Under the pieces are notes generated by a model, which saw only the letters and a program-made list of their open reading frames with translations, did not search any database and had not been told where the DNA came from. DNA of 64,000 nucleotides from Pseudomonas neuropathica (GTDB lineage: Bacteria > Pseudomonadota > Gammaproteobacteria > Pseudomonadales > Pseudomonadaceae): NCBI RefSeq assembly GCF_015461835.1, contig NZ_JACOPX010000002.1, positions 310,001 through 374,000 of the forward strand, read 5' to 3'. Shown piece after piece: positions 1-9,229 of the stretch. How positions within the stretch are numbered: the stretch's first letter is position 1; each line of letters starts with the position of its first letter. Both the position numbers and the translations under genes were made by a program.

Positions 1-431
1 AAATCATCCGCTTCCTGAAAGAAGACTTCGGTGATGATCTGCCGGAAATCATTCTTGAGCCGGGCCGTTCGTTGATCGCCAACGCCGGTATTCTGGTCAG
101 CGAAGTGGTACTGGTTGCACGCAAGTCGCGCACCGCCGTCGAGCGTTGGGTGTATACCGATGTGGGCAAGTTCTCCGGCCTGATCGAAACCATGGACGAA
201 GCGATCAAGTTCCCGATCTGGACCGAGAAGAAAGGCGAGATGGAAGAAGTCGTCATCGCCGGCCCGACTTGTGACAGCGCCGACATCATGTACGAGAACT
301 ACAAGTACGGTCTGCCGTTGAACCTGGCGATCGGTGATCGTCTGTACTGGCTGTCGACCGGGGCGTACACCACCAGTTACAGCGCGGTAGAGTTCAATGG
401 CTTCCCGCCGTTGAAGTCGTTTTACGTGTAA
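1..431 (+). CDS. speC: Ornithine decarboxylase (group III, PLP-dependent), 3' part only
   Basis: The reading frame is open from the window edge (frame starting at base 3) to TAA at 429-431, so only about the last 142 codons are present. The enzyme converts ornithine to putrescine in the cytoplasm. Visible family marks are EPGRSLIANAG (glycine/arginine loop contacting the PLP phosphate), GPTCDSADIMYE (the CDS specificity motif of the alanine-racemase-fold decarboxylases, contributing to the active site across the dimer) and the C-terminal YSAVEFNGFPPLKSFYV. Diaminopimelate and arginine decarboxylases share the fold, but the CDSAD motif and the tail fit ornithine decarboxylase of the type encoded by P. 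aeruginosa PA4519. The neighbouring Sel1/piuC/piuA order supports this. A terminator follows the stop codon. Confidence 0.88.
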   Translation, partial: IIRFLKEDFGDDLPEIILEPGRSLIANAGILVSEVVLVARKSRTAVERWVYTDVGKFSGLIETMDEAIKFPIWTEKKGEMEEVVIAGPTCDSADIMYENYKYGLPLNLAIGDRLYWLSTGAYTTSYSAVEFNGFPPLKSFYV

Positions 432-467
432 GAGCAGCTGCGAGTTTCAAGCTGCTGGCTGCAAGTG

Positions 468-496
468 AAAAGCCCATGACGTGTCATGGGCTTTTT
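468..496 (+). terminator. Rho-independent terminator of speC
   Basis: A 10-bp stem, AGCCCATGAC (471-480) with GTCATGGGCT (483-492), is preceded by A residues and followed by a T run. It lies 37 bases after the speC stop. Confidence 0.85.
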
Positions 497-536
497 TGTG
501 TCTGGCTTTGAGATGTGGTGTGCTTTCGATCTATCC

Positions 537-694
537 CCCTCACCCCAGCCCTCTCCCCCAAGGGGGCGAGGGGGAAAGGGAGCAGATCGGGGGCCTTTCA
601 AAAGCTGAGTTCGACCGGATATCTCAGGTCGGAGTATCCGGAACATCCAACTCGGTCAGTCCCCTCTCCCTCTGGGAGAGGGTTAGGGTGAGGG
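537..694. repeat. Inverted pair of CCCTCACC...GAGGG elements, copy 1
   Basis: One element at 537-574 reads CCCTCACCCCAGCCCTCTCC and on into a G-rich half. A second at 661-694 is its inverse, ending GGTTAGGGTGAGGG. Each is itself a hairpin, and the two face each other across about 86 bases. The same pair recurs at 7324-7499. The right element runs into the 3' end of the Sel1 gene and supplies its stop codon and last codons. Confidence 0.75.
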
Positions 695-1435
695 CTCTTG
701 GCACCGAAGCGCATACCGCTCAGCCAACGCCTGAATCCTCAGATCAACAGCACTCGCCAACGCCTGACTCGCCACCCGCAAGAAATTCAGATTGCCGCCG
801 ACCAAAGCTTTCTCAAGCCAATCGACCGCCTCATCAATCCGCCCCTCATCCGCTAAAACTGCAGCAAAACTGAACTGCCCGCGAAAATCCCCTCCCTCAG
901 CCGAACGCCGATACCAATCGCGCGCCGCAGCAGGATCCGCCGGGCACACCTGCCCTTCTTCCAGATACCGCCCCAGCAGATTCATTGATTTCGCATGGCC
1001 CAATTCAGCTGCGCGCTGATACAGCGCCAGCGCCTGCCGATGATCCACCGCCACCCCACGCCCGGTCGCCAACAGATTGGCCAGGTTGTACATCGCCCAA
1101 TCCAGCCCGGCCTCCGCTGCAATCCGGTAATGCTGCGCGGCAATCGCCGCATCCGCCGCGCAACCCCAACCATGCTCATGACAACGCCCGAGCATATTGC
1201 GCGCCATCAAATGCCCACGCCCGGCGGCGATGCCAAACCAGCGCAGCGCCAGCGCTTGATCCTGGGCGATGCCTTGGCCATCCAGCAGGATCTGGCCTAG
1301 CAGCGCCTGCGCTTCAACCTCGCCCTGACCCGCCGCGAGCAAAATCGCTTGCGCGGCACGGGCAGGGCTTTCGCCGAGCATGACGCTGAGTTGTTCGCCG
1401 CTGAGGATTTCCTCGCGACGTATTTGAAAAGTCAT
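683..1435 (-). CDS. Sel1-like (TPR) repeat protein of the piu locus
   Basis: The 250-aa product is built of Sel1-like 36-residue repeats. [37 protein letters not shown] and [16 protein letters not shown] mark about five units between residues 55 and 220. Such alpha-alpha solenoids act as protein-interaction scaffolds; no catalytic motif is visible and no signal peptide is obvious. The ATG start at 1435 overlaps the piuC stop by 4 bp, so it is translationally coupled to piuC and presumably shares its iron regulation. The homologue next to piuC in P. aeruginosa is PA4516. The stop codon and last four residues (EPSP region) are encoded by the repeat element at 661-694, so this C-terminus probably differs from relatives. 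Its molecular role is unknown to me. Confidence 0.85.
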   Translation of the reverse strand: MTFQIRREEILSGEQLSVMLGESPARAAQAILLAAGQGEVEAQALLGQILLDGQGIAQDQALALRWFGIAAGRGHLMARNMLGRCHEHGWGCAADAAIAAQHYRIAAEAGLDWAMYNLANLLATGRGVAVDHRQALALYQRAAELGHAKSMNLLGRYLEEGQVCPADPAAARDWYRRSAEGGDFRGQFSFAAVLADEGRIDEAVDWLEKALVGGNLNFLRVASQALASAVDLRIQALAERYALRCQEPSP

Positions 1436-2112
1436 ACCTCGACCCAGCGCCGCAGCAAGTTGTGATACGTACCGGTGAGGCGGATCAGCGATGGATGATC
1501 TGGCAGGTCTTGAGTCAGTTGCTGAATCGCCCCGTCCATCTCGAACAGCAGCGCCCGCTGGCTGTCTTCGCGCACCAGGCTTTGCGTCCAGAAGAACGAT
1601 GCATAGCGAGCACCCCGCGTGACCGCATTGACCTTGTGCAGACTGGTGCCGGGGTACAAAACCATGTCGCCGGCCGGCAACTTCACCTGTTGCGTGCCGA
1701 AGGTGTCCTGGATTTCCAGCTCGCCGCCGTCGTAATCCTCCGGCTCGCTGAAAAACAGCGTCGCCGACACATCGGTGCGCACCCGCTCGATGCTGCCCTT
1801 GGGTTGACGCACGGCGTTGTCAATGTGGAAATCGAAACTGCCGCCGGCCGTGTAACAGTTCACTAACGGCGGGAAGACTTTGTGCGGCAACGCGGCGGAC
1901 ATGAACAGTGGATTTTTCCACAAACGTTCCAGCATCGCTGCGCCGATTTCCTTGGCCAGCGGATGGCCTTCGGGCAGCTGCAAATTGTGCTTTGCCTTGG
2001 CCGACTGAAAGCCGGCGGTGATCTTGCCATCAGCCCAATCGGCCTGCTCCAGCGCCTCACGGATACGCTGCACTTCGTCTTTCGTGAACAGTCCGGGGAT
2101 GTGCAGCAGCAT
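1432..2112 (-). CDS. piuC: Fe(II)/2-oxoglutarate dioxygenase, PKHD-type hydroxylase PiuC
   Basis: This is a 226-aa non-haem iron, 2-oxoglutarate dioxygenase (PKHD/YbiX family). The facial triad is visible as FDFHIDN (His and Asp) and LHKVNAV (second His), followed by the RGARYASF 2-oxoglutarate-binding arginine. The ATG at 2112 is preferred because it gives [10 protein letters not shown] and the usual family length, with AGGTG about 9 bases upstream; the frame extends upstream to TTG 2133 without better support. It is divergent from piuA across a Fur box and is the first gene of a unit with the Sel1 protein. It is iron-repressed and linked to catecholate siderophore use in pseudomonads. The physiological substrate is not established, so a role in modifying a siderophore or receptor is inference. 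Confidence 0.9.
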   Translation of the reverse strand: MLLHIPGLFTKDEVQRIREALEQADWADGKITAGFQSAKAKHNLQLPEGHPLAKEIGAAMLERLWKNPLFMSAALPHKVFPPLVNCYTAGGSFDFHIDNAVRQPKGSIERVRTDVSATLFFSEPEDYDGGELEIQDTFGTQQVKLPAGDMVLYPGTSLHKVNAVTRGARYASFFWTQSLVREDSQRALLFEMDGAIQQLTQDLPDHPSLIRLTGTYHNLLRRWVEV

Positions 2113-2142
2113 GGCGATGTCACCTGATGGCAAAGAGGCGGC

Positions 2143-2161
2143 AATGGTATTGATTCTTATT
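2143..2161. promoter_or_regulatory. Fur box between piuC and piuA
   Basis: On the minus strand the site reads AATAAGAATCAATACCATT. It matches 15 of 19 positions of the Fur pattern AATGATAATCATTATCATT by my own alignment. It lies 31 bases before the piuC ATG and 158 bases before piuA. A second, weaker AT-rich candidate (12 of 19) lies at 2239-2257, closer to piuA. Iron repression of both directions is inferred from the site and from known Fur control of piu genes. Confidence 0.65.
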
Positions 2162-2319
2162 GACTGTGTAAAACCCGGGAGACGAACGAACTGGCAAAAA
2201 CCGTAAGGTTAAATTGTAAAGAATGTAAATTCAGTGCGAATAACAATGTTTCGCAATTGATACGAATACCTGTTTACCCTATATTCCGCCGCCTCAAATC
2301 CTTGGGGAGGGGAATAAAA

Positions 2320-4641
2320 ATGGCACGTCAACACGCACAATTACCGGTCAGTTCACCACGTCTGCTCGCCTCTGCAATTGGTGTAGCGATTACCGCAGGC
2401 TCCGCTGGCCATGTGGTCTTCGCCGCGGAAAAAACCGACAGCAAAGCCGCCGGCAATGCCATCGCCCTGGACGCCACCGCCATCACCGGCGAAGCGCAGG
2501 ACTCAACGTCCTACCAGGTCGAAAAAGCCTCCTCGCCCAAGTACACCGCACCGCTGGTCGACACGCCGCGCTCGGTCACCGTTATTCCGCAACAAGTACT
2601 CAAAGACACCGGCGCCCTGAACATGCAGGACGCGCTGCGCACCGTGCCGGGCATCACCTTCGGCGCCGGTGAAGGCGGTAACCCGCAGGGCGATCGTCCG
2701 TTCATTCGCGGTTTCGACGCCCAGGGCGACACCTACCTCGACGGCGTGCGCGACACCGGTTCGCAAAGCCGCGAAATCTTCGCCGTGGAAAACATTGAAG
2801 TCAGCAAGGGTCCGAACTCCGCCATCGGCGGTCGTGGCGCGGCAGGCGGCAGCATTAACCTTGTGAGCAAGAAAGCCCACCTGGGCAACTCGTTCGATGG
2901 CGGCTTCACCTGGGGCTCCGACCAGACCCAGCGTTACACCCTCGACGGCAACTACCAGTTCAGCGACACCGCCGCTGGCCGTCTGAACCTGATGAGCCAC
3001 GAGAGCAACGTCGCCGGTCGCGACAAGGTCGACTACGACCGCTGGGGCATCGCGCCCTCCCTGGCGTTTGGCCTGGGCACCGACACCCGCGTCAACCTCG
3101 ACTACTACCATCTCGAAAGCAACGACACCCCGGACTCGGGCATCCCTTACACCATCCCGGCCGGCGGCTCCGCTGCACGCACCAAGTCCAATCCGGACAA
3201 ACCTTACGCCGGCGGTGACCACAGCAATTTCTACGGTCTGGATCGCGACTTCCGCAAGGGCCGCACCGACACCGCGACCTTCGCCATCGAGCATGACCTG
3301 AGCGACTCGCTGACGATCAAGAACACCCTGCGCCACGGCACCAGCATGCAGGATTACATCCTGACCCAGCCGGACGACAGCAAGGGCAACGTCAACAATG
3401 GCAGCCTCTGGCGTCGTGCCAATACTCGGGTAAGCAACACCGAGACCACCACCAACCAGACTGACCTGTTCGGCAATTTCTACGTCGCCGGCTTCAAGAA
3501 CAGCTTCTCCACCGGTGTCGAGTACACCCGTGAGGAAAGCCAGAAGTCTTCGTACAACGTCAACACCGACACCACCCCGCGCACCACCAACGTGCCAGCG
3601 AGCAGCAACTGCACGCCGTCGATGATCGGCGCGTCGAGTAACTACAACTGCACGTCGCTGTCGAACCCGAACCCGAACGATCCGTGGAACGGCGCGATTT
3701 CGCGCAACTATGCCGGCACCGACACCCAGGCCAACACCTACGCGCTGTATGTGTTCGATACGCTGGAGCTGAACGAGCAGTGGCTGGTGAACATGGGGCT
3801 GCGTTACGACCACTTCGACACTGACTACAAGACCTACAACGCCGCTGGCACCACCACGTCCAAGGGCGATGACACCAGCGAGTTCGTCACCGGTCAGTTC
3901 GGCGTGGTCTACAAGCCTGCGGAAAACGGCAGCATCTACGCCTCCTACGCCACCTCGGCCACGCCACCGGGCAACACCTTGGGCGAAGGTCAGGAAGGCA
4001 ACCCGTTGGGCGGCACCCCAGATCGCAGCGGCAACCTGCTGAGCAGCGACATGGAGCCGGAAACCACCAAGAACTATGAAATCGGCACCAAGTGGGATCT
4101 GCTCAACGATCGCCTGTCGCTGACCGCTGACATCTTCCGCACCGAGAAAGAAAACGCCCGCGTACAAGTCGACACCACCTCGTACGAAAACGCCGGCAAG
4201 ACCCGCGTGCAAGGTGTCGAACTGTCCGCCAGCGGCAAGATCACCGACAAGTGGCAAGTGTTCGCCGGTTACGCCTTCATGGACAGCGAACAAGTCGACG
4301 GCGGCCCGATGGGCAAGGCCAACGATGGCAACGAACTGCCTAACACGCCGAAAAACAGCGCCAGCCTGTGGACCACTTACCAGGTCACGCCGAAGCTGAC
4401 CATCGGTGGCGGCGCGTTCTACGTCGACGACGTGTACGGCAGCGTGGCCAACACCACCATGGTTGACTCGTATGTTCGCTACGACGCGATGGCTGCGTAC
4501 AAGCTGACCAAGAACGTCGACCTGCAACTCAACGTGCAGAACCTGACCAACGAAACCTACTACGACAAAGCCTTCTCGACCCACTTCGCCAACCAGGCGG
4601 CGGGCCGTACGGCACTGTTGAGCACCAACTTCCACTTCTAA
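2320..4641 (+). CDS. piuA: TonB-dependent catecholate siderophore receptor PiuA/Fiu
   Basis: This is a 773-aa outer-membrane receptor. A signal peptide ends near residue 35 (HVVFA then AEK). The plug domain (about 60-175) contains [17 protein letters not shown]-like [18 protein letters not shown] and VEVSKGPN-type motifs. The 22-strand barrel follows and ends in [12 protein letters not shown] and the terminal aromatic FHF. It imports catecholate-type iron complexes; the P. aeruginosa and E. coli (Fiu) homologues also admit catechol-bearing beta-lactams. ATG 2320 is chosen because GGGGAGGGG lies 6-10 bases upstream; the frame extends back to TTG 2257 without a ribosome-binding site. piuB follows on the same strand after a terminator, and a Fur box lies upstream. 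Specificity is inferred from similarity and context. Confidence 0.92.
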   Translation: MARQHAQLPVSSPRLLASAIGVAITAGSAGHVVFAAEKTDSKAAGNAIALDATAITGEAQDSTSYQVEKASSPKYTAPLVDTPRSVTVIPQQVLKDTGALNMQDALRTVPGITFGAGEGGNPQGDRPFIRGFDAQGDTYLDGVRDTGSQSREIFAVENIEVSKGPNSAIGGRGAAGGSINLVSKKAHLGNSFDGGFTWGSDQTQRYTLDGNYQFSDTAAGRLNLMSHESNVAGRDKVDYDRWGIAPSLAFGLGTDTRVNLDYYHLESNDTPDSGIPYTIPAGGSAARTKSNPDKPYAGGDHSNFYGLDRDFRKGRTDTATFAIEHDLSDSLTIKNTLRHGTSMQDYILTQPDDSKGNVNNGSLWRRANTRVSNTETTTNQTDLFGNFYVAGFKNSFSTGVEYTREESQKSSYNVNTDTTPRTTNVPASSNCTPSMIGASSNYNCTSLSNPNPNDPWNGAISRNYAGTDTQANTYALYVFDTLELNEQWLVNMGLRYDHFDTDYKTYNAAGTTTSKGDDTSEFVTGQFGVVYKPAENGSIYASYATSATPPGNTLGEGQEGNPLGGTPDRSGNLLSSDMEPETTKNYEIGTKWDLLNDRLSLTADIFRTEKENARVQVDTTSYENAGKTRVQGVELSASGKITDKWQVFAGYAFMDSEQVDGGPMGKANDGNELPNTPKNSASLWTTYQVTPKLTIGGGAFYVDDVYGSVANTTMVDSYVRYDAMAAYKLTKNVDLQLNVQNLTNETYYDKAFSTHFANQAAGRTALLSTNFHF

Positions 4642-4661
4642 GCAAGCTCGCTCCCACAGGT
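4641..4661. repeat. Solitary REP half-element abutting the piuA stop
   Basis: GCAAGCTCGCTCCCACAGG begins at the last base of the piuA stop codon. It is one half of the 89-bp doublets found at 9134, 17394 and 23450, here without a partner. Confidence 0.65.
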
Positions 4662-4679
4662 GATGTGATCAAAAGGTTT

Positions 4680-4709
4680 GCCCCGTTCATTCAATTGAAC
4701 GGGGCTTTT
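4680..4709 (+). terminator. Rho-independent terminator after piuA
   Basis: The stem is GCCCCGTTCA (4680-4689) with TGAACGGGGC (4696-4705), a six-base loop and a short T run. It separates piuA from piuB and argues against translation of piuB from the upstream ATG at 4665, which would read through the hairpin. Confidence 0.85.
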
Positions 4710-4790
4710 GTGCGTAATAAAGAACGCTTCTCGATAACCCACGGCATAATGCGCGCCGTGAAGACAATTTCCGAATGGACGGCGAGTGAC

Positions 4791-7319
4791 GTGTTGAAGA
4801 AAACCCTGTTCCAGTTGCACTGGTTTTTTGGCATCACCGCAGGCCTGGTGCTGGCGTTGATGGGCATCACCGGCGCGGCCTATTCATTTCAGGACGAAAT
4901 CCTGCGGGCGCTGAATCCCTCCGTCCTGCAGGTGGAAAAACAAGTGGCCGGTGTCTTGCCGCCCGTCGAACTGGTCGAGCGCATAGAAGCCACGTCGGGG
5001 AAAAAAGTCTCGATGCTCTGGGTCGAAACCGACAGCGGCAACGCGGCGAAAGTCTTCTTCACCCCGCCCAAGGGTGAACGTCGCGGCGAGATGCGCTACT
5101 TCGACCCGTACACCGCCGAGTTCATGGGCGACGCGGTCGGCCAGGATTTCTTCGGCCTGATGCTGCAACTGCACCGTTTCCTCGCCATGGGCGACACCGG
5201 GCGCAATATCACCGGCGCCTGCACATTGATCCTGCTGTTTTTCTGCCTCTCTGGTTTGTATCTGCGCTGGCCACGGCAGTGGAACAGCTGGCGCGTGTGG
5301 CTAACGCTGGACTGGAAGAAAAAGGGCCGCGCCTTCAACTGGGACCTGCATTCGGTAGCCGGTACATGGTGCTTGTTGGTGTATCTGCTGCTGGCATTGA
5401 CCGGGTTGTCGTGGTCGTACGAGTGGTACAACAAAGGCCTCACCCGACTGCTTTCCGACTCGCCACAAAACGAACGCGTGCGCGGTGGTCGCGGCCCCGC
5501 GCCGGAAGGCCCGGCACCGACCGCCGATTACGCGGCGATGTGGAGCAGCATTTACAGCGCGGCCGGTCCGGGCCTGGCGGCGTACAACATCCGTATGCCG
5601 GCCGTCGCTGGCCAACCGGCGACCGTGTTCTACCTGCTCGACAGCTCGCCGCATGATCGCGCGCTGAACCAGATCACCCTCGACCCGACCACCGGCATCG
5701 TCAAACGCGTCGACCGCTACGCCGAAAAGAGCTTCAAGGCGCAACTGCTGACCAGCATTTATGCGCTGCACGTCGGCAGCTATTTCGGTCTGGTCGGGCG
5801 GATCATCATCACCCTCGCAGCGGTGTGCATGCCGCTGTTCTTCATCACCGGCTGGCTGCTGTACCTCGATCGTCGCCGCAAGAAAAAGCAGATCAAGGAT
5901 GCACGTAAAGGCCTCGCTCAACCGGCCGGCGATGCGTCGGCATGGCTGATCGGCTTCGCCAGCCAGAGCGGGTTTGCCGAGCAACTGGCATGGCAGACCG
6001 CCGGCCAATTGCAGGCTGCGGGACTGCCGGTGAAAGTGCAGCCGCTGGCGAATGTCAGCGAACAGGATCTGCGTGAATCGAACAACGCGCTGTTCGTGGT
6101 CAGCACGTTCGGCGACGGCGAAGCGCCGGACAGCGCGCGCGGATTCGAGCGCAAAGTGCTAGGCAAAGCGGCAACCCTCGACAGCCTGAATTACTCGGTG
6201 CTCGGTCTCGGCGATCGTCAATATCAGCACTTCTGTGGTTTCGCCAAACGCCTGCATCAGTGGCTGAGCGAACACGGCGGCAAGACCCTGTTCGCGCCAG
6301 TGGAAGTCGACAGCGGCGATCCGTATGCCCTGCGCCATTGGCAAACCCAACTTGGCCTGCTCACCGGGCAAGCGCCCGTCGATACCTGGCAAGCACCGAG
6401 TTACGACAACTGGACGCTGGTACGCCGCGAACTGATGAACCCGGACAGCAGCGGTGCGCCGGTTTACTTGTTGGGCCTGAGCGCACCGAACACCAGCAGT
6501 TGGCTGGCCGGTGATCTGGTCGAAGTGCTGCCGCGCAACTGCCCGTGGGCCATCGAGCACTTCCTCGACGGCCTCGGCATTCGTGGCGAAACCACCGTGA
6601 AAATCAACGGCCTCGACGAGCCGCTGGAAGTCGCGCTGGCCTCGCGGCAATTGCCCGAGCACCGCGCACATCTGGTTGGTCTGCATGCGCAATCGCTGGT
6701 CGACGCGATGGTGCCGCTGGCCATGCGCGAATACTCGATCGCCTCGATTGCCGCCGACGGCGTGCTGGAGTTGATCGTGCGCCAGGAACAGCATGCCGAC
6801 GGCACCCTTGGCATCGGTTCCGGCTGGCTGACTGAGCACGCGCCCGTGGGCGGCAGCATCAGCCTGCGGGTGCGGCGCAACAGTGGCTTCCATCTGCCGA
6901 ACGAACCGCTGCCGATGATTCTGCTGGGCAACGGCACGGGTCTGGCGGGGCTGCGCAGTTTGCTCAAGGCACGGATTGCCGATGGTCAGCAGCGCCAGTG
7001 GTTGCTGTTTGGCGAACGCAATCGTGAACACGATTTCCTCTGCCGTGCGGAGCTGGAAGAGTGGTTAATCAATGGTGATCTGGAACGGCTGGATCTGGCG
7101 TTCTCGCGGGATCAGGCCGAGAAGGTTTATGTACAGGATCGTTTGCGTGAATCGGCTGATGAGCTGAAGAAATGGCTGGCGGATGGTGCCGTTATTTATA
7201 TCTGCGGCAGCTTGCAGGGGATGGCTTCGGGCGTTGATCAAGTGCTTAACGACATTCTCGGGGCCGCCGAAGTGGAGCGGTTGATTGAGCAGGGCCGCTA
7301 CCGTCGCGACGTCTATTAA
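4791..7319 (+). CDS. piuB: PepSY-TM / flavodoxin / ferredoxin-reductase fusion, siderophore-iron reductase PiuB
   Basis: This is an inner-membrane fusion protein of about 842 aa. N-terminal PepSY-associated membrane domain: [16 protein letters not shown], then helices near [52 protein letters not shown] and [25 protein letters not shown] flavodoxin-like FMN domain follows (about residues 385-520; [39 protein letters not shown]). The C-terminal FAD/NADPH half resembles sulfite reductase flavoprotein ([37 protein letters not shown]). GTG 4791 gives [11 protein letters not shown], the usual family start; ATG 4665 lies before the terminator. The role inferred from architecture and locus is NADPH-driven reduction of ferric siderophore in the periplasm, releasing iron. 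The homologue is PA4513. Confidence 0.88.
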   Translation: MLKKTLFQLHWFFGITAGLVLALMGITGAAYSFQDEILRALNPSVLQVEKQVAGVLPPVELVERIEATSGKKVSMLWVETDSGNAAKVFFTPPKGERRGEMRYFDPYTAEFMGDAVGQDFFGLMLQLHRFLAMGDTGRNITGACTLILLFFCLSGLYLRWPRQWNSWRVWLTLDWKKKGRAFNWDLHSVAGTWCLLVYLLLALTGLSWSYEWYNKGLTRLLSDSPQNERVRGGRGPAPEGPAPTADYAAMWSSIYSAAGPGLAAYNIRMPAVAGQPATVFYLLDSSPHDRALNQITLDPTTGIVKRVDRYAEKSFKAQLLTSIYALHVGSYFGLVGRIIITLAAVCMPLFFITGWLLYLDRRRKKKQIKDARKGLAQPAGDASAWLIGFASQSGFAEQLAWQTAGQLQAAGLPVKVQPLANVSEQDLRESNNALFVVSTFGDGEAPDSARGFERKVLGKAATLDSLNYSVLGLGDRQYQHFCGFAKRLHQWLSEHGGKTLFAPVEVDSGDPYALRHWQTQLGLLTGQAPVDTWQAPSYDNWTLVRRELMNPDSSGAPVYLLGLSAPNTSSWLAGDLVEVLPRNCPWAIEHFLDGLGIRGETTVKINGLDEPLEVALASRQLPEHRAHLVGLHAQSLVDAMVPLAMREYSIASIAADGVLELIVRQEQHADGTLGIGSGWLTEHAPVGGSISLRVRRNSGFHLPNEPLPMILLGNGTGLAGLRSLLKARIADGQQRQWLLFGERNREHDFLCRAELEEWLINGDLERLDLAFSRDQAEKVYVQDRLRESADELKKWLADGAVIYICGSLQGMASGVDQVLNDILGAAEVERLIEQGRYRRDVY

Positions 7320-7323
7320 AAGC

Positions 7324-7499
7324 CCCTCACCCTAACCCTCTCCCGGAGGGAGAGGGGACTGACCTTGCGAGATTCACGCAATACGCCGACCTGAACGTCC
7401 TCTGCCGAATCCATAATCGACACGGTCTTCCAGGTCGACGTACCTCTTTAGACACCTCCGTCGGCCCCCTCTCCCTCCGGGAGAGGGCTGGGGTGAGGG
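7324..7499. repeat. Inverted pair of CCCTCACC...GAGGG elements, copy 2
   Basis: A 34-base element at 7324-7357 and its inverse at 7466-7499 face each other across 108 bases. They match the pair at 537-694 in core sequence (CCCTCACCC, AACCCTCTCCC, GAGGG). They fill most of the 193-base gap between the piuB and phoD stop codons, where they may also act as terminators for the converging genes. Confidence 0.75.
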
Positions 7500-7512
7500 T
7501 CGCTCTTGATCT

Positions 7513-9054
7513 TCAAACCGGCTGCAACTTCTTCTCAAAAACCGCCACCCCATTCAAATCCCGCAACACCACACTCATCTCCCCGCTCTGCCCTTCAATA
7601 TTCACCTCGCCAAAAAACTGAAACCCGGCAAACGGCGAAGTGTTCTGCGCCGGCGGCGCCTTCTCGAAAACAACCTCCGGGCCAAAGGTTTTATCCAGCG
7701 GATTGGGCCCGAAACTCCCGGCGTTCAGCGGCCCGGCGACAAACTCCCAGAACGGCTCGAAATCCTGAAACGCCGCGCGATCCGGGTGATAGTGATGCGC
7801 CGCGCAGTAATGCACATCTGCCGTGAGGAAGACAAAATTGCGCACCTGCTGCGCACGCAGATAGCCGAGCAACTCGGCGATTTCCACCTCGCGCCCCTGC
7901 GCCGGTCCCGGGTCACCGTTAGCCACCGCTTCCCAACGCGCCACACCCGGACTGACCTCACCATCCGGCACGCCCAGACCGATCGGCATGTCGGCGGCAA
8001 TGACCTTCCACTGGGCTTTGGATTTCTTCAAGCCGCGCTTGAGCCAGTTCAGTTGCTCACGCCCCAGAAACGGTTTCGCCGCGCCGAGGTTGTCGTCATT
8101 GGCGCCGCGATAACTGCGCATGTCGAGCACGAACACATCGAGCATCGGCCCATAGCTCAACTTGCGATAAATCCTTCCGCCAGCATCGGCAGCCTGCAAA
8201 CGCATCGGCGAGTATTCCAGCCACGCCTTGCGTGCGCGCCCGACCAGGGTGTGGATATCTTTCTCCTGGTAGCGCTCATCAAGCTGCTTGCCGGGCGACC
8301 AGTTGTTGACCACTTCATGGTCGTCCCACTGCCAGATCTGCGGCACCTCGGCGTTGAAGCGGCGGATGTTTTCGTCCATCAGGTTGTAGCGGTAGTTGCC
8401 GCGATAATCGTCGAGGGTCTGCGCGACTTTGCTCTTCGCTTCGGTAGTGAGGTTGCGCCAGATGCGACCGTTTTCCGTGGTGAGCTGCGCGGGCACCGGG
8501 CCGTCGGCGTAGATGGTGTCGCCGCTGTGGATAAAGAAGTCCGGCAGGCGCAGACGCATGGCTTCGTAGATGCGCATGCCGCCGATGTCCGGGTTGATGC
8601 CGAAGCCCTGGCCGACGGTGTCGCCGCTCCAGACGAAACGAATATTGCGCCGCGCCGTCGGTGCGCTGCGCAGGTGGCCGAGCCACGGTTCGCTGGCGAC
8701 GCCGGTGCGGGCGTCCTTGAAATACACGCGATAGAAAATCGCCTGATCGGCGGGCAGCCCGGTCAGTTCAACGCGGGCGGTGAAGTCGCTGCGGGCATCG
8801 GCGAGGGCCGAGACCACCCGGCGCGGGTGACGAAACTGGCTGCGGGTGTCCCACTCGACCACCATATGCGCCGGGCGATCGCTGCGGCTCCAGATCATCG
8901 CGCGGTCGCCTTGCAGATCGCCGGACTGCACGCCGTCGGTCAACTGCGGGCGATCCTTGACCGACGCAATCACCGCCGGCGCCAGGCTTGGCATCAGCAG
9001 ACCGGCACCAACGACTTGTATGACACGCCGGCGACCGGGGTTGAAATCGCTCAT
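7513..9054 (-). CDS. PhoD-family alkaline phosphatase/phosphodiesterase, Tat-exported
   Basis: The product is 513 aa. The N-terminus MSDFNPGRRRVIQVVGAG carries an RRR and hydrophobic stretch consistent with a twin-arginine signal. The PhoD N-terminal domain begins near DGVQSGDL, and the metallophosphatase core shows VWSGDTVGQG, FIHSGDTIYADGP, WDDHEVVNNW and FLTADVHYCAAHHY, the Fe/Ca ligand set of PhoD enzymes. It releases phosphate from extracellular phosphodiesters or monoesters. ATG 9054 is chosen over the upstream codon at 9177 because GGGAG lies 8 bases before it and the twin-arginine signal then sits at the N-terminus. I see no clear Pho box upstream. It lies between two REP-type repeats and is not obviously part of either neighbouring operon. 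Confidence 0.88.
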   Translation of the reverse strand: MSDFNPGRRRVIQVVGAGLLMPSLAPAVIASVKDRPQLTDGVQSGDLQGDRAMIWSRSDRPAHMVVEWDTRSQFRHPRRVVSALADARSDFTARVELTGLPADQAIFYRVYFKDARTGVASEPWLGHLRSAPTARRNIRFVWSGDTVGQGFGINPDIGGMRIYEAMRLRLPDFFIHSGDTIYADGPVPAQLTTENGRIWRNLTTEAKSKVAQTLDDYRGNYRYNLMDENIRRFNAEVPQIWQWDDHEVVNNWSPGKQLDERYQEKDIHTLVGRARKAWLEYSPMRLQAADAGGRIYRKLSYGPMLDVFVLDMRSYRGANDDNLGAAKPFLGREQLNWLKRGLKKSKAQWKVIAADMPIGLGVPDGEVSPGVARWEAVANGDPGPAQGREVEIAELLGYLRAQQVRNFVFLTADVHYCAAHHYHPDRAAFQDFEPFWEFVAGPLNAGSFGPNPLDKTFGPEVVFEKAPPAQNTSPFAGFQFFGEVNIEGQSGEMSVVLRDLNGVAVFEKKLQPV

Positions 9055-9133
9055 GGTGTTCTCCCTGTAAAAAGGAAAACTTAAGCACGCGATCATGAAA
9101 CAGACATGACACCAGACACTCCACAGCACCAAT

Positions 9134-9222
9134 TGTAGGAGTGAGCCTGCTCGCGATATCGGTATATCTGCCAACATTCATGTCACTGACAGACCGCTAT
9201 CGCGAGCAGGCTCACTCCTACA
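9134..9222. repeat. 89-bp REP doublet (REPIN), copy 1
   Basis: Two 23-base inverted arms (9134-9156 and 9200-9222; core GGAGTGAGCCTGCTCGCGA) flank a 43-base spacer. The total length is identical to the doublets at 17394-17482 and 23450-23538. It fills the gap between the divergent 5' end of phoD and the 3' end of fruA. Confidence 0.88.
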
Positions 9223-9229
9223 GGGCCAG

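Noticed and set aside
422..468. A further repeat (CAGCTGCGAGTTTCAAGCTGCTGG region) after speC
   Set aside because: It resembles a common Pseudomonas AGCTTGCAGC-type repeat but is imperfect and occurs once in the window.
537..694. A CRISPR-like array of G/C-rich repeats
   Set aside because: There are only two inverted copies with no regular spacer series and no cas genes.
2239..2257. A second Fur box nearer to piuA
   Set aside because: Only 12 of 19 positions match, too weak to list as its own feature, though it may still contribute.
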